Part shown: piece after piece, positions 27,144-35,560 of the stretch
Position numbering within the stretch: position 1 is the stretch's first letter
Layout: each line of letters begins with the position of its first letter
Assembly (NCBI GenBank): GCA_020848815.1
Contig: JADLHL010000006.1
Location: forward strand, 1-60,263
Direction of reading: 5' to 3'
DNA from: Chitinophagaceae bacterium
GTDB taxonomy: Bacteria > Bacteroidota > Bacteroidia > Chitinophagales > Chitinophagaceae
Length of the DNA stretch: 60,263 nt
Position numbers and translations under genes: made by a program
The notes under the pieces: model-generated
What the model was told of the DNA's origin: nothing
The model's input: the letters and a program-made list of their open reading frames with translations, nothing else
Database searches by the model: none

Positions 27144-28430
27144 TTGCCTGCTATTTTTCTATACCGCGTTTTTCTTTGGTTGTACCGGGCTGTTGCTTTT
27201 TGCCTGATGCCCTTTAGCCCAAAAATTACCAAATGGGTTAAGGGCCGACGTAACGGATGGAAACAATGGTCTACCCTTTTAACAGCGGCCAGGCAACTAC
27301 ACACCGGCCCGGTTATCTGGATGCATGCATCTTCATTGGGAGAGTTTGAACAGGGAAGTCCCTTGCTTAGCGCCATTCATCAACAATATCCTAAGGCATT
27401 GCTTGTGGTTACGTTTTTTTCGCCCTCGGGCTACGAGGTAAAAAAACATTACAGCGGGGCGCATTGCATTGGCTACCTCCCGTTCGATGGGCCTGTTGCA
27501 GCCAAACGTTTTGTAGCCATGGTGCAGCCCGATCTGGTGTTGTGGGTAAAATATGACTATTGGTATTTCACCCTCAAAGCCATTCATAACCAAAAAGTTC
27601 CTTTGCTGCTGGTGAGTGCTATGTACAGAAGCAATCAGCCATTTTTCAAATGGTATGGCGGCATGCACCGAAAAATGCTGGGTTACTTCACTCACTTTTT
27701 TGTGCAAACCACCGAAGCAGCTGCACTACTGAGCACTGTTGTATCTAAAGAAAAAATGACTACCAGCGGCGATACCCGTTTTGATGCCGTAGTAGCGGTA
27801 TTGCAGCATTGGCATGGCAATCCCCTGATTGAACAATGGATAGCTGATACCCAATGGGTGATTGTGGCTGGCAGCACCTGGCCTTCGGATGAAGAAAAAA
27901 TGGTGCACTACAGCAAAACCTATCCGCAGGTAAAGTGGATTATCGCCCCACACAATATTGACGAAACAGATATTGCAGACAGCAAGGCGCTTTTTCCCAA
28001 TGCCATTTGCTATAGCCAACTCACGGAAAGCAAGGCTACTCCTGATAAAAACGTGTTGATTATTGACAACGTAGGCATGCTGAAATACCTGTACAAGTAC
28101 GGCCAGATTTGCTACATCGGGGGTGGCTTTACCGGCGATGGTGTACACAATGTACTGGAAGCGGCCGTGTACAGTAAGCCTGTTATTCACGGGCCCGAAT
28201 ATTCAAAATATGCAGAAGCTATAGCCCTGGAAGAAAACGGTGGCAGCCAGATTATTGAAACGGCGCTGGAGCTGGAAGCCTTGCTCCAAAAATGGATAGC
28301 CGAACCGGAAACACTCAGCCGCATGGGCCATACCGCCGGGCAGTATGTGCAGCAATACAGTGGCGCTACGCAAAAAGTGATGAATTACATTCAGGCAAAC
28401 CGCCTTTTAACCAACGATACAAACTGCTGA
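27144..28430 (+). CDS. waaA: 3-deoxy-D-manno-octulosonic acid (Kdo) transferase
   Basis: A 428-residue GT-B glycosyltransferase that adds Kdo to lipid A at the cytoplasmic face of the inner membrane. The start is a TTG (MPAIFLYRVFLWLYRAV); it retains the N-terminal membrane anchor, and no better ATG exists. Seen: WMHASSLGEFEQGSPLL, the conserved KYDYWYF, and the C-terminal GGGFTGDGVHNVLEAA that binds CMP-Kdo. It is divergent from the nucleotide-sugar operon. The 3' end overlaps the convergent acidic protein gene by 40 bases. Confidence 0.94.
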   Translation: MPAIFLYRVFLWLYRAVAFCLMPFSPKITKWVKGRRNGWKQWSTLLTAARQLHTGPVIWMHASSLGEFEQGSPLLSAIHQQYPKALLVVTFFSPSGYEVKKHYSGAHCIGYLPFDGPVAAKRFVAMVQPDLVLWVKYDYWYFTLKAIHNQKVPLLLVSAMYRSNQPFFKWYGGMHRKMLGYFTHFFVQTTEAAALLSTVVSKEKMTTSGDTRFDAVVAVLQHWHGNPLIEQWIADTQWVIVAGSTWPSDEEKMVHYSKTYPQVKWIIAPHNIDETDIADSKALFPNAICYSQLTESKATPDKNVLIIDNVGMLKYLYKYGQICYIGGGFTGDGVHNVLEAAVYSKPVIHGPEYSKYAEAIALEENGGSQIIETALELEALLQKWIAEPETLSRMGHTAGQYVQQYSGATQKVMNYIQANRLLTNDTNC

Positions 28431-29407
28431 ACCAACTCGTCTTCTTCATTCCAACCGAGTTTGATGACCAGTTCACGTTGCATCCAGTATTGAGCTTCGG
28501 GTAGTATTTCAAAACCATTCAGTGTTTTTACGCTGCGTTCAAACATCTGCTCATCACCTCTGAAAAGTGACTGGATAAACTGGTATTTTTCTAAGATAGA
28601 AATGGCTTTGCGGATGTCGGCAATTTTGCCGGGCACAATTTTTTCGGCCAGCACAGGCTCGGGCTGGGCAAATAACTCGTTGAGCACCTTGGTTCTGTGA
28701 GCCAGTTTTTCATTCAATTCCTTTGGCTCCCTTCTTTCATCTTCTTCGGCTACTTCTTTTGGGGTAGGCATCTGCTCAAACGATTCAGGCAATGGTTGAA
28801 GCTTTGCCATTTCTATGGCTTCTGCCTCTTCAATCATTTCATCTGTCAATGGTAGCTCCAGCACTTCATCAACAGCAGCAGCAGTAACGGGGGGTACATA
28901 CGCAGCATGTAGTTCATCCATGTGTTGCAGGGCCGCCTTCACCATTGGGTCGGCTATGCTGGCGTAAGCAGGTGCGGCATGCACGGTTTCCAGCTCTTCC
29001 ATTTTTATAGCCACAGGCAAAGGCTCAACTTTATCCGGAGGCATTACTTCAATAACAGATTGGGATAGGGTTGGCTCAACAATTACGGGCGTTGGCTCAA
29101 ATGCTTCCGCCGTTATAGCTGGCATTTCCTCCACAACTGAATGCGTTTCTGTTTCTTCTACCGCCACCACTGCGGGTGGCTTGGGCACATACAACACTGA
29201 AGGCTTAGGAAGTACCTGCGAGTTTTTTACTGCAACAGCGGTCACCACATCAGCTTCACCATTCATCGCTATTTTTTCATGCACTATAGATTGAACGGCT
29301 TGCAGCTTTGTGCTTAATTCTTGCACCATGGCAAGCAAGGTGCTATTATCTTCGCCACGGGCACTTGCTGCCGCTAATTGTTGTATGAGTGTATGGATTG
29401 ATTGCAT
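28391..29407 (-). CDS. Unrecognised acidic protein with a conserved-looking C-terminus
   Basis: A 338-residue soluble protein I do not recognise. Residues 1-45 are helical (MQSIHTLIQQLAAASARGED). About 60-230 is a low-complexity stretch rich in Val, Glu, Pro and Ala (for example VVEEMPAITAEAFEPTPVIV) and probably disordered. The last 110 residues are folded-looking and amphipathic: RTKVLNELFAQPE, ISILEKYQFIQSLFRGDEQ and a terminal QYWMQRELVIKLGWNEEDE. Similar tails occur in uncharacterised Bacteroidota proteins. It has no signal peptide or membrane segment. It overlaps waaA by 40 bases at the 3' end and is divergent from tdk. Confidence 0.7.
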   Translation of the reverse strand: MQSIHTLIQQLAAASARGEDNSTLLAMVQELSTKLQAVQSIVHEKIAMNGEADVVTAVAVKNSQVLPKPSVLYVPKPPAVVAVEETETHSVVEEMPAITAEAFEPTPVIVEPTLSQSVIEVMPPDKVEPLPVAIKMEELETVHAAPAYASIADPMVKAALQHMDELHAAYVPPVTAAAVDEVLELPLTDEMIEEAEAIEMAKLQPLPESFEQMPTPKEVAEEDERREPKELNEKLAHRTKVLNELFAQPEPVLAEKIVPGKIADIRKAISILEKYQFIQSLFRGDEQMFERSVKTLNGFEILPEAQYWMQRELVIKLGWNEEDELVQQFVSLVKRRFA

Positions 29408-29472
29408 AGAATATACAGTTGATTAAAGTTACACGGAACAACAATCCTTAAACGACGCTCATTTATTCACAG

Positions 29473-30051
29473 ATGTTTATTGAACCAAATTTAACAGGAG
29501 AAAGAAGGGGTTGGATTGAAGTAATATGCGGAAGCATGTTCAGCGGAAAAACCGAAGAACTGATTCGCCGACTCAAACGTGCCCGCATTGCTAATTTGAA
29601 AGTGGAAATTTTCAAACCCGGCATAGATGTTCGCTACGATGAAGTAAATATTGTGAGCCATGATGCCAACGCTATACAATCAACACCCATCGACAACTCG
29701 CAGAAAATATTGCTGCTGGCACAAGATGTAGATGTAGTAGGCATTGATGAAGCACAGTTTTTTGATGAAGAAATAACCCATGTATGTCAGGCATTGGCCA
29801 ACCGTGGTTGCAGGGTTATAGTAGCAGGTTTGGACATGGACTTTTTAGGCAAACCTTTTGGCCAAATGCCCAACTTGCTGGCCGTGGCCGATTACATTAC
29901 CAAGCTACACGCCATTTGTGTAGAGTGTGGCAGCATGGCTACTTTCAGCTACAGAACCGGTGCCGGTGAGCAGCAGGTACTTTTGGGCGAAAAAGACGTA
30001 TACCAGCCCCTGTGCCGCAAACATTACTACGATAAAACCGGGGATCAGTAA
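29473..30051 (+). CDS. tdk: Thymidine kinase (type II)
   Basis: A 192-residue thymidine kinase that salvages thymidine to dTMP. Seen: the P-loop [18 protein letters not shown], the DEAQFFDEE catalytic segment, [12 protein letters not shown], and the zinc ligands in [13 protein letters not shown] and CRKH near the end. Together with dut, it serves the dTTP pool. ccmB follows 30 bases later. Confidence 0.96.
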   Translation: MFIEPNLTGERRGWIEVICGSMFSGKTEELIRRLKRARIANLKVEIFKPGIDVRYDEVNIVSHDANAIQSTPIDNSQKILLLAQDVDVVGIDEAQFFDEEITHVCQALANRGCRVIVAGLDMDFLGKPFGQMPNLLAVADYITKLHAICVECGSMATFSYRTGAGEQQVLLGEKDVYQPLCRKHYYDKTGDQ

Positions 30052-30081
30052 CGGTATTTCAATTACCACAAAGCAGCCGAT

Positions 30082-30741
30082 TTGAAAACAACTTCCATCA
30101 TTGCACTGATAAAAAAAGATGTACAGCTGGAGCTACGACAGCAGCAAAACCTGTATGGCATTTTGGTGTATGCGCTGAGTACGATTTTCATTTTGTACCT
30201 GGCAGCCGGCAAACCCGATGCCGTGCAATGGAATGCTTTGTTTTGGGTCACACAGCTGTTCATAGTGGTGAATGCCGTGATTAAATCTTTTGTAGGCGAA
30301 CCCAAGGGCCGCAGTTTATATTACCACAGCATTGTGCATCCGTTGGAATACCTGTTTTCAAAAATGGTGCTCAATGTGATCTATATGTTTATCCTTGGCG
30401 TTGTTTCCATTCTTTGCTTTACGGTTTTGTTGGGCAATCCCGTGCAAAACATGCTGGCATTTTTCGGCATTGTTTTATTGGGTGGCACAGGGCTTTCATT
30501 GGTATTTACCATGCTCAGCGCCATTGCTTCCAAAGCCAGACAGCAAGCCAGTTTGGTGGCCATTTTAGGTTTTCCGGTGATAGTGCCGCAAGTGGTGTTA
30601 TTGGTGCGCTTAAGCAAGCTGGCCTATGGCGAAGTTTTTAAAGAAGGTGTTCCCTTACAAATAACCGGCCTTTTGATTGGCTTAAATGTTTTGGTGGTAA
30701 TAATGGCCTCCGTGTTATTTCCGTATTTGTGGAAGGATTAA
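30082..30741 (+). CDS. ccmB: Heme exporter subunit CcmB
   Basis: A 219-residue ABC-type permease with six membrane segments, involved in c-type cytochrome maturation. The start is TTG 30082 (MKTTSIIALIKKDVQLELRQ), 30 bases after the tdk stop. The N-terminal KKDVQLELRQ and the central LVFTMLSAIASKARQQASLVAILGF match Bacteroidota CcmB. The usual partners ccmA, ccmC and ccmE are not in the window. It lies between tdk and an uncharacterised ATP-grasp-like gene, all co-directional. Confidence 0.85.
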   Translation: MKTTSIIALIKKDVQLELRQQQNLYGILVYALSTIFILYLAAGKPDAVQWNALFWVTQLFIVVNAVIKSFVGEPKGRSLYYHSIVHPLEYLFSKMVLNVIYMFILGVVSILCFTVLLGNPVQNMLAFFGIVLLGGTGLSLVFTMLSAIASKARQQASLVAILGFPVIVPQVVLLVRLSKLAYGEVFKEGVPLQITGLLIGLNVLVVIMASVLFPYLWKD

Positions 30742-30782
30742 ATTCATGCACTCTTCCATTTGCTCAACTTAAATTACTGGAT

Positions 30783-31976
30783 ATGGTGCCTGCTATCCGC
30801 AACGCTTTTAATAGTGCTTTTACACCCGAAAAATATGCAGCCTTTTTGCAAGACCTGCATGCGGTACACCCCGGTGATATTGAATTTCGGGTGGCAGAAA
30901 CACCCGTGTTTGTACCAAAGTCATTTACCCAACAAGTACTGCAAGCCTGCGAGGATATTGTGGATGTGATTGTACGGGATGATTTTAAAGCATTGACAGA
31001 ATCGGCCATTCCTGAAGCCTATAAAATGGCTGGCGAAAATGCCCATACCGATTTTATTGCCTTCGATTTTGGTATTTGTAAAAAAGAAACCGGCGAATAC
31101 ATTCCGCAGCTCATTGAAATGCAGGGCTTCCCTACCCTGTTTGGTTATCAGGTATTTCACGATGCCATTACCAAAAAGCATTTTCCCATACCCGAAGGTT
31201 TCGACAGCTACCTCAACGGGTACCACCGCGACAGCTATGTGGCCTTGCTGAAAGAAGTAATTATTGGCCAGCATAAAGCAGAGGAAGTGATACTACTGGA
31301 GATTTATCCGGAGCAACAAAAAACAAGAATTGATTTTAGCTGCACCAAAGACCTGATTGGTATTGAAACCGTTTGCCTCACCAAGCTGCGCAATGATGGC
31401 CGTCGTTTGTATTATCTAAAAGCAGATGGCAGCAAACAATACATCAGCCGCATGTACAACCGCGTCATTTTTGATGATTTGGAAAAACAACAACTGCCGG
31501 CAGACAGCATCAATATCCTTTCCGATTGGGATGTTGAATGGTGTCCGCATCCGCATTGGTTTTACCGCATCAGCAAGTACACCCTGCCGTTTATCAATAG
31601 TCCGTTTGTACCCGAAACAAGATTCTTGCATCAGGTAAATCCTTTACCGGAAAACCTGCAGGATTATGTACTGAAACCACTGTTTTCATTTGCCGGACAA
31701 GGCGTAATTATAGATGTAACCAAGGCAGATATTGATGCTGTAAAAGATCCGGAAAACTGGATACTGCAAAAGAAAGTACAGTACGCCGATGCTATTGAAA
31801 CGCCGGACATTCCTGCCAAAGCCGAAATCCGCATTTTCTACTTTTGGCCAAAAGGAGCTGCACGTCCTTTTGCTGCGCAAAACCTGGCCCGCCTGAGCAA
31901 AGGCAAAATGATTGGCGTACGCTACAATGCCGATAAAGAATGGGTCGGCGGTTCGCTGGTGTATTTTGAGCAGTAA
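30783..31976 (+). CDS. Uncharacterised protein with ATP-grasp-like C-terminus
   Basis: A 397-residue cytoplasmic protein; the start is ATG 30783 (MVPAIRNAFNSAFTPEKY). I do not recognise a named family. The mid-region has QLIEMQGFPTLFGYQ, reminiscent of the substrate-side LIE-motif in glutathionylspermidine synthase-like enzymes. The C-terminal third has YVLKPLFSFAGQGVII (like the lysine/glycine-rich loop of ATP-grasp enzymes), then WILQKKVQYADA and AEIRIFYFWP. These suggest an ATP-dependent carboxylate-amine ligase, which is inference. Tryptophan/proline-rich DWDVEWCPHPHWFYRIS is distinctive. It begins 41 bases after ccmB and ends at a strong terminator. Confidence 0.7.
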   Translation: MVPAIRNAFNSAFTPEKYAAFLQDLHAVHPGDIEFRVAETPVFVPKSFTQQVLQACEDIVDVIVRDDFKALTESAIPEAYKMAGENAHTDFIAFDFGICKKETGEYIPQLIEMQGFPTLFGYQVFHDAITKKHFPIPEGFDSYLNGYHRDSYVALLKEVIIGQHKAEEVILLEIYPEQQKTRIDFSCTKDLIGIETVCLTKLRNDGRRLYYLKADGSKQYISRMYNRVIFDDLEKQQLPADSINILSDWDVEWCPHPHWFYRISKYTLPFINSPFVPETRFLHQVNPLPENLQDYVLKPLFSFAGQGVIIDVTKADIDAVKDPENWILQKKVQYADAIETPDIPAKAEIRIFYFWPKGAARPFAAQNLARLSKGKMIGVRYNADKEWVGGSLVYFEQ

Positions 31977-31993
31977 CTTTTTATGTAAAAATG

Positions 31994-32028
31994 AAACGGG
32001 GCAGTGATCATCACCGCCCCGTTTTTTT
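31994..32028. terminator. Bidirectional terminator
   Basis: Arms AAACGGGGC (31994-32002) and GCCCCGTTT (32016-32024), with the inner complement GTGAT/ATCAC, followed by a T run to 32028. It lies between two convergent genes and is flanked by A and T runs, so it can serve both. Confidence 0.88.
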
Positions 32029-33289
32029 ATTTACCAAAGAAGAAATACGCAATGATGACGGCTGCAATAACACCAATGAAATCGGCCAGCATACCAGCCC
32101 ATATTGCATAGCGTACCTTTTTTATGCCTACGCTGCCAAAGTACAAGGCAAGAATGTAAAAAGTAGTATCGGCACTGCCTTGAAAAGTGCTGGCCATTTT
32201 GCCCACAAAGCTGTCGGGGCCGTGGGTTTTAAACACATCGAGCATGAGGCCACGGGCACCGCTGCCGCTGAAAGGCTTCATAATTGCTACAGGCAACGCA
32301 GGCACAAATTCATTGCCAAAACCAAGTACTGCAAATCCGTACGCCAAACCATCGATGATGAAATCCAACGCCCCGCTTTCACGAAACACTCGTATGCCCA
32401 CCAGCATTCCTACCAGGTAAGGAATGATCTTGATGATTACCTCCCAGCCACCTTTGGCGCCTTCAATAAATGCATCAAACACACTCACTTTTTTCCAAAC
32501 ACCACCAATGATGAAGGAGGCAACAATTAAAAACAAAATGAGGTTGCCAAAAACCTTGCTGAAGGTTTCACGGGTAAGAAAAACAGGTTCAGAAAAGTTG
32601 GCCTGAGAAGGAAGAATGCTGATGAAAAGCATGAAACCTACCACAGCTGCCAGCATGCCGAATAACCACAGGGCCAACACCCGGTCGAATTTTAATCGTT
32701 GCCAAAAAGCGGTCACCACTATACTGGCCAACGTAGTAATAACTGTACCTAATACACAAGGAATAAATACACTGGTTGGATCAGTGGAACCAGCACTGGC
32801 CCTGTAAGCAAAAATGCTGAGGGGCAATAAAGTAAGCCCACTGGTGTGCAGCACCAGGAACATAATTTGCGCATTGGTGGCCGTGTCCTTTTGCGGGTTC
32901 AGAGTTTGCAGGCTATCCATGGCTTTTAGGCCAAAGGGGGTGGCAGCATTGTCGAGGCCGAGCATATTGGCGCTGAAGTTCATTACCATTTGGCCCATGG
33001 CCGGGTGCTTTTCTGGCACTTCAGGAAACAATCTTTTTAAAAACGGATTGAGGATACGAGCCAGAAAATTAATAGCTCCGGCTTTTTCGCCAATGTTCAT
33101 AAGGCCTAGGAAAAAAACCATTACGCCTGTGAGTGGCAATGCTACATCCATTACGGCTCCTTTGCCCGATTCAAACATGCCATCTACCAGCCGTTTGAAA
33201 ATTTCGTAGTCCTGTAAAACAATGAGCTTAAATAGCGCCACTACAAGGCCAACTAAAAAAAATGCAATCCAAACGTAATTAAGTGCCAT
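32027..33289 (-). CDS. SpmA-SpmB fusion (nucleoside-recognition/Gate domain membrane protein)
   Basis: A 420-residue membrane protein in which two Gate (nucleoside recognition) domains are fused. The first half (NFSANMLGLDNAATPFGLKAM) matches SpmA of sporulating Firmicutes. The second half (GSGARGLMLDVFKTHGPDSFVGKMASTFQGSADTTFYILALYFG) matches SpmB. About nine hydrophobic segments are seen. In Bacillus the pair affects spore core dehydration. Here there is no sporulation, so the role must differ; transport of a small molecule is a guess. The gene is separated from its convergent neighbour by the terminator at 31994-32028. Confidence 0.88.
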   Translation of the reverse strand: MALNYVWIAFFLVGLVVALFKLIVLQDYEIFKRLVDGMFESGKGAVMDVALPLTGVMVFFLGLMNIGEKAGAINFLARILNPFLKRLFPEVPEKHPAMGQMVMNFSANMLGLDNAATPFGLKAMDSLQTLNPQKDTATNAQIMFLVLHTSGLTLLPLSIFAYRASAGSTDPTSVFIPCVLGTVITTLASIVVTAFWQRLKFDRVLALWLFGMLAAVVGFMLFISILPSQANFSEPVFLTRETFSKVFGNLILFLIVASFIIGGVWKKVSVFDAFIEGAKGGWEVIIKIIPYLVGMLVGIRVFRESGALDFIIDGLAYGFAVLGFGNEFVPALPVAIMKPFSGSGARGLMLDVFKTHGPDSFVGKMASTFQGSADTTFYILALYFGSVGIKKVRYAIWAGMLADFIGVIAAVIIAYFFFGK

Positions 33290-33616
33290 GGTTACCTAAT
33301 AAGGTGGCCAATATCCTTAATCCCGCTGACATTGCATCAAGAACTGGGCAATCTTTTACAGACCGGATGTTTACAATAAATGATGAATGCGACGCACCAT
33401 CAGAGAAAATAAATAGTTGAGCATTGCGTGTGTTTTATAATTGGTTGACAAAATTGGTTCCAAAATCGCTGCACGTTTCGTTAAATACGTGAGCTGACGA
33501 TGTTCAGGATGAGCCTTGCTTTTTTGCTGATAAACGTTGCCGAACAACCTCCATAAAGACACTTTAACAGCCAAATAGTTTATTGCCCCTACTTTTGCAG
33601 CCTCAAAAAAAATACT
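33290..33616. other. 327-base intergenic region between spmAB and ychF
   Basis: Divergent promoter region. The only solid signal is the ychF box at 33590-33597. A 67-codon frame on the minus strand (33371-33574) has no family-like features and I do not call it. I see no RNA gene or repeat. Confidence 0.5.
33590..33597 (+). promoter_or_regulatory. -7 promoter box of ychF
   Basis: Exact TACTTTTG, 19 bases before the ATG at 33617, predicting a leader of about 13 bases. Confidence 0.65.
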
Positions 33617-34717
33617 ATGGCATTGCAGGCAGGCATCGTAGGGTTGCCAAACGTGGGTAAATCAACCTTGTTCAACGCAGTAAGTAATAGTGCCAAGGCG
33701 CAGGCCAGCAACTATCGCTTTTGTACCATCGACCCCAACGTGGGTTTGGTAGATGTACCCGATCCGCGGCTGGATAAACTCCGTGATTTGGTAATACCTG
33801 AACGTGTGGTGCCTACCCAAATTGAAATTGTAGACATTGCCGGCCTGGTGCGTGGCGCCAGCAAAGGCGAAGGCTTGGGCAATAAGTTTTTGGCCAACAT
33901 CCGCGAAGTGGACGCCATCATTCATGTGGTTCGCTGCTTTGAAGATGAGAATGTGTTGCGGGAAGAAGGTGCCATCAACCCTGTAAGTGATAAAGAAATT
34001 ATTGACACCGAGCTACAGTTGAAAGACCTCGACAGCGTAGAGAAAAAAATAGCCCGCATTGAAAAGCAAGCCAAAAACGGCGATGCCAAAATGAAGGCAG
34101 AACTGGATGTTTTGCAGCGCTGCAAATCACATCTGGAACAAGGCAAAAGCATCCGTTCGCTTGATTTGGCAAATGAAGAATTGTCGGCCATTGCCGATTT
34201 GTTTTTGCTGTCTGCAAAGCCTGTGTTGTATGTAGCCAACGTGGACGAAGCCTCCATGCAATCGGGTAACAAATACAGCGAAGCATTACAAGCCATGGCT
34301 GATGCAGAAGGTGCCGGCATTATCATCATGAACAACTCTATTGAAGCGCAGATTTCCGAAATGGATGACCCTGCAGATAAAGAACTGTTCATGTCGGAAT
34401 ACCACATGGAAGAGCCAGCCTTGCACCGGCTGATTCGTTCTGTTTATGCATTGCTGAAACTGCAAACCTATTTTACCGCAGGTGTAAAAGAAGTACGTGC
34501 ATGGACCATTCAAGATGGCTGGAAAGCGCCGCAAGCCGCCAGTGTTATCCATACCGATTTTGAGAAAGGATTCATTAAAGCGGAAGTAATTGCCTACAAC
34601 GATTTTGTGCAATATGGCTCTGAAGCCGCCTGCCGGGATAATGGCAAATTGCGCATTGAAGGAAAAGAATACATTGTAAAAGACGGCGATATCATGCACT
34701 TCCGTTTCAATGTGTAA
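33617..34717 (+). CDS. ychF: Redox-regulated ATPase YchF (Obg family)
   Basis: A 366-residue P-loop protein. It has GLPNVGKSTLFNAVSN at the N-terminus, the G3 DIAGLV, and NVDE in place of NKxD, the change that makes YchF prefer ATP over GTP. A coiled-coil insert lies around 130-200. The C-terminal TGS domain ends KEYIVKDGDIMHFRFNV, the family signature. It binds ribosomes and influences the oxidative stress response in other bacteria. It stands alone, with a promoter box just upstream and a terminator just downstream. Confidence 0.97.
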   Translation: MALQAGIVGLPNVGKSTLFNAVSNSAKAQASNYRFCTIDPNVGLVDVPDPRLDKLRDLVIPERVVPTQIEIVDIAGLVRGASKGEGLGNKFLANIREVDAIIHVVRCFEDENVLREEGAINPVSDKEIIDTELQLKDLDSVEKKIARIEKQAKNGDAKMKAELDVLQRCKSHLEQGKSIRSLDLANEELSAIADLFLLSAKPVLYVANVDEASMQSGNKYSEALQAMADAEGAGIIIMNNSIEAQISEMDDPADKELFMSEYHMEEPALHRLIRSVYALLKLQTYFTAGVKEVRAWTIQDGWKAPQAASVIHTDFEKGFIKAEVIAYNDFVQYGSEAACRDNGKLRIEGKEYIVKDGDIMHFRFNV

Positions 34718-34745
34718 TGCAGAAGTGGAGTGTTTTATAAAAAGA

Positions 34746-34774
34746 AAAACCGCAGCCTTACAGACTGCGGTTTT
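34746..34774. terminator. Bidirectional terminator after ychF and the CpsB-like gene
   Basis: Arms AAAACCGCAG (34746-34755) and CTGCGGTTTT (34765-34774) with a T run after it and an A run before it. The right arm lies inside the last codons of the CpsB-like gene (its stop is at 34758-34760). Confidence 0.85.
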
Positions 34775-35498
34775 TTAATAGCTTGATGCGTTCCAACCGT
34801 TTGATGATGTTTTTATCGGCAGCGAGTTTTATTAATGCAGCCAAATGACGGTCGTGGTGCAAATCGGTACCTACCCAGGTAACAAATTGCTCATCCAACA
34901 GTTTCTCAGCAATTTTTTGTGAAGGCTTGCCATAATAGCCGGCTAATGACAGTATGTTGATTTGCAAATCGGCACCAGCATCTAGGAAAGATTCGTATTT
35001 ATCGAAGCGATCGAAGTAAAAAGGATAGCGTTCAGGATGCGCCAGTATGGGCTCGTATCCTTTAGTTTGTAGTTGAAAAATCATCTCCCTTATATTGGGC
35101 GATTCTACTGCAAAACTCATTTCTATCAATACCCTTTTTCCGGGCAATGGTACAAAATTGTCTTTTTCAAGAATGCTTTCGAAATCGTAGTCAATCATGT
35201 ATTCCGCCGAAAAACCTTTCAATGTATTCCAGCCTTTTTCGGTAGCCTCTGTTTGCAGTTGATGGTACGCAGCCTCAATTGTTTGAGGAGTATTAGGGTG
35301 TACTTCGCCCAACACATGGGGCGTGCAGTAAATTTTGCTGTAACCCAACTGCATCAAATGGTCCATGAGGTATAACGAGGTCTCCACATCGGGGCTGCCA
35401 TCGTCTATACCGGGAAGCAAATGGTTGTGCATGTCTGCACCAATACAAGCAAGTGTATCCGTAATGGTTGGCGTCTTTTTCTTGAACAACGAAAACAT
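34758..35498 (-). CDS. CpsB/YwqE-type tyrosine-protein phosphatase (PHP domain)
   Basis: A 246-residue PHP-superfamily metallophosphatase. DMHNHLLPGIDDGSPDVETS supplies the first metal ligands; further ones are in CTPHVLG, LIEMSF, LAHPERYPFY and VGTDLHHDRH. In other bacteria these enzymes dephosphorylate a tyrosine autokinase that controls capsule chain length. Such a kinase (Wzc-like) is not in the window. It follows the membrane 4,6-dehydratase gene by 62 bases in the same direction; a near-match box TACTTTCG lies between them. Regulation of polysaccharide export is the likely role. Confidence 0.9.
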   Translation of the reverse strand: MFSLFKKKTPTITDTLACIGADMHNHLLPGIDDGSPDVETSLYLMDHLMQLGYSKIYCTPHVLGEVHPNTPQTIEAAYHQLQTEATEKGWNTLKGFSAEYMIDYDFESILEKDNFVPLPGKRVLIEMSFAVESPNIREMIFQLQTKGYEPILAHPERYPFYFDRFDKYESFLDAGADLQINILSLAGYYGKPSQKIAEKLLDEQFVTWVGTDLHHDRHLAALIKLAADKNIIKRLERIKLLKNRSL

Positions 35499-35560
35499 AA
35501 CCTGGAGCCGACGGTGAAGTTGAATGCCGTGCGGAAAGCGAAAGTAAGGAAAGCAGTAGG

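Noticed and set aside
33371-33574. A 67-codon frame in the spmAB-ychF gap
   Set aside because: No promoter, signal or conserved-looking segment; not supported as a gene.
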